64,000 nucleotides of DNA from JBBDXS01 sp040902195 (GTDB lineage Bacteria > Chloroflexota > Dehalococcoidia > DSTF01 > RBG-16-68-14), in the NCBI GenBank assembly GCA_040902195.1, contig JBBDXS010000015.1, positions 1-64,000 of the forward strand. Direction: 5' to 3'. The translations under genes and the position numbers were made by a program. Below the pieces are notes generated by a model. It did no database searches. It worked only from the letters and a program-made list of their open reading frames with translations, and was not told the origin of the DNA. This document shows positions 1 to 7,456 of this stretch, one piece after another. Positions within the stretch are counted from its first letter, which is position 1. Every line of letters starts with the position of its first letter.

Positions 1-361
1 GCGCGCTCGTCGCCGGGCCGCCGTCGCCGCTGAAGCCGAGCGTACCGGTGCCGGCCGCTGTGGTAATGATCGGGACCGGCGCGCCGGCCGTCTGTGCATC
101 CGCCGGGCCGGTTACGTCCGTCTCTAGCGTTAGCCCGCGCAGCGCGATCGCGGGCGCGGCTGAGGGCGTCGCGGTTGCCGTTGGGGTGTGTGTGCTCGTG
201 GGCTTAGGCGTGGTGGTCGGCGTATCCGTGTTTGTGCGGACCGCCGTGCTCGTAGCCGGCTGCGGTGGGCTGGCCGCGCTAACGCTGTCTGGCAGGCTGC
301 CCAGGTGCACGACTGCGAGGCTGCCGAGGACTGCCGCTGCGAGCATGACGGCCGGCAGCAT
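1..361 (-). CDS. Secreted NHL-repeat surface protein, 5' part only
   Basis: The reading frame enters from the window's left edge and begins at the ATG at 361. The first 30 or so residues form a signal peptide (MLPAVMLAAAVLGSLAVV then a Ser/Ala cleavage region). A Thr/Pro-rich linker follows, then an NHL-type repeat start seen as ITTAAGTGTLGFSGDGGPAT, the usual first blade of bacterial NHL beta-propellers. It is therefore an exported protein whose propeller lies beyond the window. The frame stays open upstream to about 500, so a GTG near 436 or 466 could add residues, but the ATG gives the cleanest signal peptide. It is read from a well-formed promoter at 634-662 through a leader that contains a terminator-like hairpin, an arrangement shared with the stalk protein at 12303. 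Its ligand or partner is unknown. Confidence 0.75.
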   Translation of the reverse strand, partial: MLPAVMLAAAVLGSLAVVHLGSLPDSVSAASPPQPATSTAVRTNTDTPTTTPKPTSTHTPTATATPSAAPAIALRGLTLETDVTGPADAQTAGAPVPIITTAAGTGTLGFSGDGGPATSA

Positions 362-550
362 GCGCGCTCGTCTCCACGGGAAGCCGAGCTTGCGGCCGAT
401 TGCCAGGGCTATCCGGTTGCCGATCTCGATGCGTCCCACCCCGCTTGGTACGGCCGGCCGCCCCGACACGCCTACGGACTTCCGGCTTCACGAAGAATCG
501 CCCATCCCATCCATTGGGAAGGCAGGGTTCGTCGTTTTGCAGACGGGCGG

Positions 551-590
551 GGAAGAACAAAGGCCACCCGGGAACCAGCTCCCCAGGCGG
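551..590 (-). promoter_or_regulatory. Terminator-like leader hairpin (attenuator candidate), copy 1
   Basis: On the minus strand CCGCCTGGG (590-582) pairs with CCCGGGTGG (572-564) through nine base pairs including two G-U pairs, followed by the T-rich run CCTTTGTTCTTCC. It sits between the promoter at 634-662 and the coding start at 361, so transcription would meet it before the gene. A near-identical hairpin occupies the same position in front of the stalk gene (15553-15593). Whether it is a riboswitch platform, a protein-controlled attenuator or a plain terminator cannot be decided from sequence. Confidence 0.6.
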
Positions 591-633
591 CTCGACTGAC
601 ACCAAGCGGGCTTACCGCCTTGTGTCTTTTGTG

Positions 634-662
634 GATGTACTCGATTTGGAATACGCTGTCAA
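634..662 (-). promoter_or_regulatory. Sigma70-type promoter of the NHL surface protein
   Basis: Read on the minus strand: TTGACA at 662-657, a 17-base spacer, and TACATC at 639-634. The spacer shares bases with the second copy at 15632-15660, so the two regions are homologous and not just both promoter-like. Confidence 0.65.
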
Positions 663-750
663 GGCGCAAACGCATACCCAGCGCCGATCGTGACCCCACG
701 CCACTTGCCCCGGCGCTCCTCTCTGCGCAGTCGTGCGATGGGGCGCGCCG

Positions 751-2115
751 CTAGTAGTCGTCCTCCGTCGAGACGAAGTAGGACGAGGCTGCCAGGTCGA
801 TCCAGTCGGGCGACAGCTCAGCCGGCTCGTTGAAGAAGCCCGTGATGTCCGTCAGCAGCTCGACGATGTCGCGGGGGTGGCAGCTCTTCATCTCGCGGCC
901 GGTCTCGGCGTAGTGAGTACGGAGCAGGTACTGGGCCGCTTCGTCGCTGTATGCGAGGTTCTTCGCGGCGCAGATGCGACGCAAGATCTCGAGGTACTCC
1001 TCCTTGGTCGGGTTGGGCATCTCAACCTTGTGCCGGATCCGGCGGAAGAAGGCCTCGTCGCCCAGGCGGCCCGGCGGGATGTTGGACGAGAAGATGAGGA
1101 GCACGTCGAACGGCAGCTCGATCGTGTCGCCCGTGGCAAGCGAAAGGTGATCGACGCCCTCCTCCATCGGCACGATCCAGCGATTGAGTAACTCCTGGGG
1201 CTGGATCATTTGCCGGCCAAAGTCGTCTACGATGAGGAGGCCGCTGTTCGCTTTCCATTGAAGCGGGGCGATGTAGAATTTAGAGCTTTCTGAATAGCGC
1301 AGCTCGAGCTCCTCGAGCGTGAGCTCACCTCCCACGCTCACGACGGGTCGCTTCGAAAGCACCCAGCGCTTATCCTGCCGTCGTTCCGCCACCGCCGGTG
1401 GCCCGTGCGAAGCGTCTGCGCGACGGTCGTGGGGGATTTCCGGCTCGATGCGCTGGTGGATTCGTGGGTCGAACACCTTCACGATGTGCCCGTGCACCTC
1501 GACGGCGTAGGGAATCAGGACCTGACCCGGCAGCATCTTGCCGATGGCCGTGGTAACGGTGCTCTTGCCGTTGCCGGACTTGCCGTAGATGAGCACCGAG
1601 CTTCCCGAGTTCACCGCCGGACCCAGCGCCGCCAGCACCTTCCGCCCCAACACGAGATGCTGCAGCCCGTCCACGTACGTGTCCTGATCGATCCTGATGT
1701 TCGAGATCGACTGCTGCTTAAGCACATCGATGTACGTGTCGAAGGGGACAGGCGCGGGCCCGACGTAGTGGCTGCGGTCGAGCGCCTCCTCCGTCTTGCG
1801 ACGGCCGCGCTCTGTGAGCGCGTACTGGTAGAGCTGCTCGCCCAACCCGGCGGTACCGACAGTTTCGATGGCCTGCTCCTGGCGCAGGAACGTGATTATC
1901 TGCTCGACGACCGGGAAGGGCAGACAGAGTTGGTCGGCTAGCTGACGGCCCGAGGGGCGGCCAGCGAAATGGATCGTCTTCAGCGCCAGGTCCACCAGCA
2001 TCGACAGCTCGAGGCCTGTCTCGTCTACCGTCGACGGCTGCGGCACCTGGGGCCACTTCGGCGAGTCGTCGACGGGAACGCGACGCGTAATGGTCGGTAT
2101 AGGCTCGGCTACCAT
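751..2115 (-). CDS. AAA+ ATPase with N-terminal winged-helix-like region
   Basis: This 454-residue protein has a helical, winged-helix-like region at about residues 35-125, and an ATPase core with Walker A GKSGNGKS near residue 178, Walker B LLIVDDFG near 290, and a sensor/arginine-finger region with FFRRIRHK near 360. The family is an uncharacterised group of cytosolic AAA ATPases; no substrate can be named. The ATG at 2115 has AAGGATG just upstream and a possible -10 TATATC 30 bases before that. It is co-directional with the surface-protein genes around it and close to the Tad pilus block, so a role in envelope or appendage assembly is conceivable but only inferred. The long insert between Walker A and B is charged and probably disordered. 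Confidence 0.75.
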   Translation of the reverse strand: MVAEPIPTITRRVPVDDSPKWPQVPQPSTVDETGLELSMLVDLALKTIHFAGRPSGRQLADQLCLPFPVVEQIITFLRQEQAIETVGTAGLGEQLYQYALTERGRRKTEEALDRSHYVGPAPVPFDTYIDVLKQQSISNIRIDQDTYVDGLQHLVLGRKVLAALGPAVNSGSSVLIYGKSGNGKSTVTTAIGKMLPGQVLIPYAVEVHGHIVKVFDPRIHQRIEPEIPHDRRADASHGPPAVAERRQDKRWVLSKRPVVSVGGELTLEELELRYSESSKFYIAPLQWKANSGLLIVDDFGRQMIQPQELLNRWIVPMEEGVDHLSLATGDTIELPFDVLLIFSSNIPPGRLGDEAFFRRIRHKVEMPNPTKEEYLEILRRICAAKNLAYSDEAAQYLLRTHYAETGREMKSCHPRDIVELLTDITGFFNEPAELSPDWIDLAASSYFVSTEDDY

Positions 2116-2211
2116 GGCACATCCTTACTAAGGGAACTCGATATAGGGGAGCACCCTACGTAATGTTCGACGGGAACGGCTCGGAGCTTGACGGCAAGTA
2201 GGGAAGAAGAG

Positions 2212-2514
2212 CTAGGCCGTTGAGTTTGTGGTCCTCGCGGCGTGGATCAGCGCCACACCAAGCAGCGCCAGGCTGATCCCGGCTATGGCGGGCCAGTAGC
2301 CTCCCGATTCCGTCCCCGTGCCGGACGTTGGCAGGTCCGCCCCCGGGCGCGGAGCCCGCGTCGAGGCGGGGCCGGCTTCGGAGATGTACGTGGGCGCGGC
2401 CTGCGGCCCGTCGGCGGCTGCCGGGCGGCCTTCGCTGAAGACGGCCGCGAGTGGCGTCGAGAGGGCGGCAAGGGCCAGGATGGCGACGGCGGCAGCTATG
2501 AACGCGAGGCGCAT
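2212..2514 (-). CDS. Small secreted protein with LPTSG-type C-terminal anchor
   Basis: The 100-residue product has an N-terminal signal peptide (MRLAFIAAAVAILALAALST), a short Pro/Ala-rich linker, the pentapeptide LPTSG at about residue 62, then a hydrophobic stretch (WPAIAGISLALLGVALIHAA) and a short tail with one Arg. That order (signal peptide, linker, LPxxG, membrane helix, charged tail) is the layout of a sortase substrate, although LPTSG deviates from LPXTG and the tail is weakly basic. It could instead be a simple single-pass membrane protein. A TTG at 2532 would add six residues; the ATG is preferred because the signal peptide begins there. No sortase gene lies in the window. Confidence 0.65.
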   Translation of the reverse strand: MRLAFIAAAVAILALAALSTPLAAVFSEGRPAAADGPQAAPTYISEAGPASTRAPRPGADLPTSGTGTESGGYWPAIAGISLALLGVALIHAARTTNSTA

Positions 2515-2945
2515 GCGCCTACAGACGCACAACCGCCGCCTTCAAACAGAGGACGGCGGTTGCGTTGTTGCTAGAGGGTTGGGCCAGGGAACGCCATACA
2601 GGCCCCGCCTCCTGATCCTGCGTCCCCTGGGCCCGTAGCCCGATCTTCAAGCCCACTCTTGCGAATGGACTGTGGACCGCTCCGAATCGTGGGGCGTCCA
2701 AAGAAAGCGCCCCTGTGGCTGCCGAGCAAGCCTCCTGCGTGCCTGGCGCCTGTATCGTCGCTCGGGGCCTCCTTGCCCTGAACGGAACGGTCGATTGGCC
2801 GATATTACCTTTGGTGACGTACCCGACAGCCACCACACGGCGATTCATATCGCCAGGTCGAGTCGGGCCGCATTTTGGCATAGGGGCCATCATATGTCAA
2901 GTGTTTTGCATGGCTTTCTTGGCATAAACGGGAGGTTTTCCAGAG
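2515..2945. other. Divergent regulatory spacer with hairpins
   Basis: About 430 bases between the small anchored protein and the VWA/FHA gene contain no convincing ORF. A strong inverted repeat lies at about 2529-2558 (AACCGCCG ... CGGCGGTT), in the leader of the minus-strand gene. On the plus side there are short stems GGGGCG/CGCCCC near 2691-2713 and GGCGAT/ATCGCC near 2841-2856. No TTGACA/TATAAT pair of good quality was found in front of the plus gene, so an alternative-sigma promoter is possible given the ECF factor downstream. Confidence 0.4.
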
Positions 2946-5216
2946 ATGTTACACCGACGCCGTCCCCGCGCTAGCGCGCTCGCGTTCGTCGTCGCGATCG
3001 TTGCGCTGGCGGCGCTCTTCGGTCCCGCCGCGGTGTTCGCGCAGGCGCCCAGTCTGACGGTGCAGCTCACCGGCATGACGGGCGACGCGTGGCCGCAAGG
3101 GCAAGCATTCGTGACAGTGCTCGGCGCGGATGGACGTCCGCTGCCTGGTCTCACAGCAAACGATGTGCACGCGTCGATTGACGGAACCGACGTGCCGGTT
3201 GGTGCTGTTTCGCAGAGCGTGAACAGCGGCGCGCCGATCGACGTCGTGCTCGCGCTCGACGTGAGCGGCAGCATGAACGAAGGCGGCGCGATCGATCAGG
3301 CGAAGGCCGCTGCGCACACGTTTATCGATCAGCTCGCGCCGCAGGACCGCATCGCGATCGTTGCGTTTGGTACGACGGTGGAGAACGCGCTGCCGTTTAC
3401 GCAAGACCGCGCAGCCGCGAACGCTGCAATCGATGGCCTTGTCGCAGATGGTTCGACGGCGCTGTTCCAGGGGACGGTTGACAGCATTCGTCTCGCCGCG
3501 AGCGGGGAGAACGGACGTCGTGCTGTCGTGTTGTTGAGCGATGGGCTCGACTTCGGCAGCTCGATCTCGCTCGAAGCAGCGATCGCGACAGGTCAGGCGG
3601 GTGGCGTGCCCGTGTTCGCAATTGGACTAGGGGAGGAGCTGGACCGCGCCTATCTGGGGCAGCTTGCTGAGGCAACGGGCGGGCAATTCGCCGAGACACC
3701 GTCGCCCGAAGGCCTCGCGGCGCTGTACCAGCAAGTAGGCGAGCTCCTGCGCGGGCAGTACATCATCACGCTCGATGCGTCTGCGCTGGACATCGAGCGC
3801 TCGCAGCCGATCAACCTCCACCTCGATGTGACGCAGAATGGACTGACGGGCAGCGACGAGCGCGCCGTCTGCCCGCAGAGCGTGTGCGTTGCGATCAGCG
3901 GCATCGCGGAAGGCGCGCAAATCGATGGCCAGCAGACCGTACAGGCGCAGGTCGTCGCTGCTGAAGCCGTCACGTCTGTTGCACTCGTCATCGATGGCGA
4001 GACCATCGTAACGCTGGTCGCGCCGCCGTATACGTTCACGATCGATGGCGCGTCGTTGCAAGACGGCGACCACAACGTCGTCGTCGAAGCGAAGACTGCG
4101 TCCTCGAGCGCGAGCACGCCGGACCTGAGCGTGCACGTCGGCGTCGTCGCGAGCAGCGGTGGCGCAACGAGCGGTCTACTGCCGATTGTTGCGATGGCCG
4201 GCGCGGGCGTTCTTGTTGTGGCCGTGATCTTGTTCGTGCTCCGGCGCCGGCGCGGCCGGCATCCGCAGCCCGCAGCACCGATCGGTCCGGAGCCGGAACC
4301 ACCGGCGGCGTCGCCGGAGCCGTTCGACAGCAGCCCGAGGCCACGTACGGGCCGCCTCTGGCCGGACGAGCCGGACGTTGCGGTCCAGCCGGCCACGGCG
4401 CACCAGGCGCTCGGCACGTTGCTCATGACCGAAGGAGAGATGACAGGACAGTCGTGGCCGCTCGGTTCTGCACCGATCAGCATCGGTACTGGCCATCGAT
4501 GTCTCATTCGCGTCGCTCAGATCGGCTTCGACGACATCGCAAACGAACACGCCCGCGTGTGGGTCCGCGAAGACCACCTGGTGCTCCACGAGCTGCGCCG
4601 CTTGACGGCGTTCGGGCCCACGGGCGGCCGTTGGGCGTTTTTGAACGCGGGCGACTCGTTCGCCGTCGGCCCGCACGTCTTCCAGTTCCAGCTCGCCGCT
4701 CAGGCCGCGCCTGAGCCGCCATCGGAAGCGCGCGCGTTGCCGGAGATCCGGCCCGGACCCGGATCGCAGCCGCCGGAGCAGGAGCCGGCGACGGTCGGGC
4801 AAAGCAGCCAGCAGGCGCCGGCCACCGCCGAGCCAAGCACCGCTAAGACCGGGGAGCCGCCAGCTGCAGGTTCTGAGCCGCCCTTCGATCCAAGCACCGC
4901 TAAGACCGGGGAGCCGCCAGCTGCAGGTTCTGAGCCGCCCTTGCCGGCGCCGCAGGTCGCGACGCCGGAGGAGCCTGCTGTCGCCGCTTCGCTTCCGCCC
5001 ACCTTCGAGCCGTCGCCGTTTGCCGCGACGCCGGCCCAGGCTGAGCGGGAGGTTTCGGATACGGCCGACGTCCCCAATATCCTGCGCGAACACAAGCCGG
5101 ACGAAGCGTCACCGCCCGCTCCATCGCAGGGTGAGCCCGATTCCGGAGTGCCGAACATCCTGCGTGAACGGCCGGCAGAAGCGCCGGCCGACAAGAAGGG
5201 CGAGGACGCGGCGTAA
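2946..5216 (+). CDS. Membrane-anchored VWA protein with cytoplasmic FHA domain
   Basis: This 756-residue protein begins with a signal peptide (about 1-32). A von Willebrand A domain follows at about 100-270 with an intact metal-ion site DVSGSMN. Next come an Ig-like region (about 320-400) and one membrane helix (about 404-428) followed by an Arg stop-transfer cluster. After it lies a forkhead-associated domain (about 490-585; SIGTGHRC, RVWVRE, GDSFAVGPHVFQFQL), which normally binds phosphothreonine, then a Pro-rich tail. The topology puts the VWA part outside and FHA inside, so it could link an external adhesion event to Ser/Thr-kinase signalling; that is inference. The tail has a perfect 54-base internal duplication and two VPNILRE motifs. 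GGGAGG precedes the ATG. The gene sits directly before the ECF sigma factor and the Tad genes. Confidence 0.85.
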   Translation: MLHRRRPRASALAFVVAIVALAALFGPAAVFAQAPSLTVQLTGMTGDAWPQGQAFVTVLGADGRPLPGLTANDVHASIDGTDVPVGAVSQSVNSGAPIDVVLALDVSGSMNEGGAIDQAKAAAHTFIDQLAPQDRIAIVAFGTTVENALPFTQDRAAANAAIDGLVADGSTALFQGTVDSIRLAASGENGRRAVVLLSDGLDFGSSISLEAAIATGQAGGVPVFAIGLGEELDRAYLGQLAEATGGQFAETPSPEGLAALYQQVGELLRGQYIITLDASALDIERSQPINLHLDVTQNGLTGSDERAVCPQSVCVAISGIAEGAQIDGQQTVQAQVVAAEAVTSVALVIDGETIVTLVAPPYTFTIDGASLQDGDHNVVVEAKTASSSASTPDLSVHVGVVASSGGATSGLLPIVAMAGAGVLVVAVILFVLRRRRGRHPQPAAPIGPEPEPPAASPEPFDSSPRPRTGRLWPDEPDVAVQPATAHQALGTLLMTEGEMTGQSWPLGSAPISIGTGHRCLIRVAQIGFDDIANEHARVWVREDHLVLHELRRLTAFGPTGGRWAFLNAGDSFAVGPHVFQFQLAAQAAPEPPSEARALPEIRPGPGSQPPEQEPATVGQSSQQAPATAEPSTAKTGEPPAAGSEPPFDPSTAKTGEPPAAGSEPPLPAPQVATPEEPAVAASLPPTFEPSPFAATPAQAEREVSDTADVPNILREHKPDEASPPAPSQGEPDSGVPNILRERPAEAPADKKGEDAA
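4833..4943 (+). repeat. Perfect 54-base direct duplication inside the VWA/FHA gene
   Basis: The 54 bases at 4833-4886 recur at 4890-4943, 57 bases apart, so the frame is preserved. They encode PSTAKTGEPPAAGSEPP twice in the cytoplasmic Pro-rich tail. Identity at the DNA level implies a recent slip or recombination and predicts length variation between strains. Confidence 0.9.
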
Positions 5217-5272
5217 CAACCTCCACCTCCCTACTCAAGCCAAGCACCCAAGCTGCCGATCTTAACACTCAG

Positions 5273-5296
5273 GAGTCCTCGCCAATGCGAGGACTC
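5273..5296. promoter_or_regulatory. 9-bp perfect hairpin before the ECF sigma gene
   Basis: GAGTCCTCG and CGAGGACTC are separated by six bases and end 20 bases before the sigma-factor ATG at 5316. There is no T-run, so this could be a rho-type or weak terminator for the VWA gene, or an operator/leader structure for the sigma gene. Confidence 0.5.
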
Positions 5297-5315
5297 ATTG
5301 CGAGAAGGCAGCACT

Positions 5316-5894
5316 ATGGTCGTCGCCCTACAGGACCTCGACGAACGCACGCTGGTGCGCCGGGCTATCGCCCGGGACCGCGATGCGTTCGGCACGCTGT
5401 ATGACCGCCACGTGGTCCGCGTTTACCGGCACATCTACTACATGGTGGGAAACGCGGCGGAGGCGGAGGACCTGTCGGCCCAGGCGTTTCTCCAGGCCTG
5501 GGAGGCCATCCATCGCTACCAGATCCGGGGCGCGCCCTTTGTCTCGTGGCTGCTGCGCATCGCCCATAACCTGGGCGTGAGTCACCTTCGCTCGAAGCGC
5601 GACAGCTCGGAGCTGCCGGAGACGCTCGTCGACCACAGCCGCCACGGCAACCCGGAAGAAGTCCTCCAGCGCCAGGTCGAGGCGGACCGCGTTCGGCAGG
5701 CCATCATGCGGCTTCGTGACGAGCAGCGACAGGTGATCATGCTCCGCTTCGTTGAGGACTTGGAGTACCGCGAGGTCGCCGAGATCGTCGGCAAGAGTGT
5801 CGCGGCCGTGCGCGTGATCCAACATCGAGCCCTCAACGCGCTTCGCAAGCAGATGCGCCAGGACGAGGGGTCTTCCGGCGCCGCCCTGGCCTAG
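5316..5894 (+). CDS. ECF-family RNA polymerase sigma factor
   Basis: From the ATG at 5316 the product is 192 residues. Region 2 (about 20-85: DAFGTLYDRHVVRVYRHIYY and the AEDLSAQAFLQAW segment) binds core polymerase and the -10 element. Region 4 (about 130-180: LRDEQRQVIMLRFVEDLEYR, then VAAVRVIQHRALNALRK) contains the helix-turn-helix for the -35 element. AGAAGG lies seven bases before the ATG; an in-frame TTG at 5298 would add six residues but is less likely. No anti-sigma gene is adjacent, which is unusual for an ECF factor. Its position between the VWA/FHA protein and the Flp pilin suggests it controls the pilus or surface genes, which is inferred from context. Confidence 0.9.
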   Translation: MVVALQDLDERTLVRRAIARDRDAFGTLYDRHVVRVYRHIYYMVGNAAEAEDLSAQAFLQAWEAIHRYQIRGAPFVSWLLRIAHNLGVSHLRSKRDSSELPETLVDHSRHGNPEEVLQRQVEADRVRQAIMRLRDEQRQVIMLRFVEDLEYREVAEIVGKSVAAVRVIQHRALNALRKQMRQDEGSSGAALA

Positions 5895-5910
5895 CTTCCT
5901 CCTGGTCCAC

Positions 5911-5941
5911 CTCGCCCGTCCTCTTGAGAGCTCAGGGCGAG
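5911..5941 (+). terminator. Weak hairpin after the sigma gene
   Basis: CTCGCCC (5911-5917) and GGGCGAG (5935-5941) enclose a second small stem CTCTTGAGAG. No T-run follows, so termination strength is uncertain. The rest of the 235-base spacer before the pilin has another stem (AGGAGAA/TTCTCCT near 6006-6027) and no ORF. Confidence 0.35.
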
Positions 5942-6129
5942 ATATGGCCTCCTGCCCCTCTGTTCGAGCGAAAACAGCCTCCTACGCAGCCCTGAGCAGG
6001 TTCCTTAGGAGAAAGTAGCGTTCTCCTCCTGAAAAACCCTTCAGGGCCCAGGCGTTTCTACCGATGATGTAGGTGGAACGAGAGCGCCCGGCGGCCACGT
6101 CGGAGCCCTTAGGGAAGGAGGCAAAGTAC

Positions 6130-6348
6130 ATGCAACTCTTGAACGAAGCGCTCCTGCGCGTCATCACCGGTGTGCACGGGCTTCACGCCCGCACCAAGGA
6201 CGAGGAAGGCCAGACGCTGGCTGAGTACGGTCTGATCATGGCCGTCATCGCAATCGCGGTTGTGGTCACAGCGGTCATCGCTTTCCGTGAAGCCATCGTG
6301 GACGCGTTCGAAGGCGCCACCGACTGTCTCGACGGATCCTGCGTCTAA
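6130..6348 (+). CDS. flp: Flp/Fap-type pilin precursor
   Basis: This 72-residue product is the structural subunit of a Tad pilus. A charged leader (about 1-26) ends in the prepilin site EEG with QTLAEYGLIM following, the Glu-Tyr pair typical of Flp pilins. A hydrophobic helix (MAVIAIAVVVTAVIAF) comes next. The tail ends DCLDGSC, so two cysteines could form a small disulfide loop, which is uncommon in Flp pilins. GGAAGGAGG precedes the ATG at 6130; the frame is open from 6073 but the earlier region lacks features. A 13-bp hairpin follows, probably allowing high pilin expression relative to the downstream assembly genes. The prepilin peptidase is not in the window. Confidence 0.93.
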   Translation: MQLLNEALLRVITGVHGLHARTKDEEGQTLAEYGLIMAVIAIAVVVTAVIAFREAIVDAFEGATDCLDGSCV

Positions 6349-6369
6349 AGGACCTCGAAGCGCAGCAAA

Positions 6370-6400
6370 CAGGGGCCCCGAGCAATCCTCGGGGCCCCTG
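6370..6400 (+). terminator. 13-bp perfect hairpin after the pilin gene
   Basis: CAGGGGCCCCGAG (6370-6382) and CTCGGGGCCCCTG (6388-6400) form an uninterrupted stem with a five-base loop. There is no T-tract, so it may act as a partial terminator or as a 3' stabiliser of pilin mRNA. Confidence 0.7.
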
Positions 6401-6594
6401 TGCAATGCCAATTCACATACGTCGTTTGAAGATCAGGTGGATCCCTACGTCCCCGCGAAGCTTACGGCGCCTCAACGAGGGTAAAGCGTAGGGATTCGGA
6501 AGCCGATACATGCCATAGGTGCCCTCGTAGGGGCCGGCCCGCCCTGATGCGTTAGGGCGAGGCGCGTATTTCACGGGAAGTGAGGACATCGCAC

Positions 6595-7413
6595 ATGGCC
6601 CAGCCAATCGCAAGTGCCGCAGTGGGGCGGGTAAACCGCCGGTTCCTTCTGTTGGCGTTCATCCTCGCCGCGCTGAGCGCGGTGTTGGTGGTCGCCGCGC
6701 TGTCTGGCTCGCAAGATTCAGGCGGCTCTTCGTCGGGCACCGACGTGCCGGTCGTGGTCTCTCAGGCCGCGATTCCGGCAGGGACGGTGATCACGGCGAG
6801 CATGCTTGAGATCGTTGACGTGTCGGAGAACGCTGTCAGCGACCAGGCCTTGAGCAGCGTCGAGGCTGTCGTCGGCCGCACGGCTCGCTATCCGATCGCC
6901 GCGAACCAGCAGATTTTGGTGAAAGATGTCGTGACGGGCACTGAGTCCATCTCGAACACGGTGCTCAGGAACATCCTGGAGGGCGGCGCGCGCGGCATGG
7001 CGATCAGGACGGACGCTGTTGTCGGCGCCGGCGGCCTGGTCCTGCCGGGCGACCACGTTGATGTGCTCTGGATCCCGGATTCCCCGCAAGAGGACCTCCA
7101 GGGCGCGCAGCTCCTCGCTGAGAATGTCGAGGTCGTTGCTGTCCAGCAAGTGATCGTAGACGTTGCGCCGTCCGCGCCAGGGCTGGAGGCCCAGCCGACG
7201 CCGTCAGCGAACGGTCGCGTGCCGGGCACGGACGCTGCGCAGATCCCAGACGCGGTTACCGTCACGCTGATGGTGAACCCGGAAGAGGCTTCGCGGATCT
7301 TCTGCGGCGACGCGGGCGGCTCTATCCGGCTGGCTGTGCGCGCGTTCGGCGACACGTCGGCAAGCGGACTCCAGACCGTCACCTGCATTATTCGCGGCCA
7401 AAGCGACCAGTAG
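6595..7413 (+). CDS. cpaB: Tad pilus assembly protein CpaB/RcpC
   Basis: The 272-residue product starts with a membrane helix (FLLLAFILAALSAVLVVAAL, about 19-38) followed by a SAF domain (VPVVVSQAAIPAGTVITASM, about 50-110), the fold shared by CpaB and FlgA, and a RcpC-like domain (about 120-270). It is anchored in the membrane and faces outward. In diderms CpaB works with the secretin CpaC; none is encoded here, which fits a monoderm-like envelope. A Ser/Gly-rich linker lies after the helix. ATG at 6595 has GAGG nine bases upstream; a GTG at 6580 is an alternative. First gene of the assembly operon cpaB-tadZ-tadA-tadB-tadC. Confidence 0.9.
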   Translation: MAQPIASAAVGRVNRRFLLLAFILAALSAVLVVAALSGSQDSGGSSSGTDVPVVVSQAAIPAGTVITASMLEIVDVSENAVSDQALSSVEAVVGRTARYPIAANQQILVKDVVTGTESISNTVLRNILEGGARGMAIRTDAVVGAGGLVLPGDHVDVLWIPDSPQEDLQGAQLLAENVEVVAVQQVIVDVAPSAPGLEAQPTPSANGRVPGTDAAQIPDAVTVTLMVNPEEASRIFCGDAGGSIRLAVRAFGDTSASGLQTVTCIIRGQSDQ

Positions 7414-7456
7414 GAAGCCTTAACGGAGACGAGGGACAGAGAGAGGACAGGTCACC

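Noticed and set aside
564..590. Class I c-di-GMP (GEMM) riboswitch
   Set aside because: The conserved GCAAACC and GACGCAAAGCC type segments are absent; only a terminator-like stem is seen.
48..754. Plus-strand ORFs over the left-end region (183 and 188 residues)
   Set aside because: They mirror the minus-strand signal peptide, Thr-Pro linker and leader; composition is low-complexity and no start signal is present.
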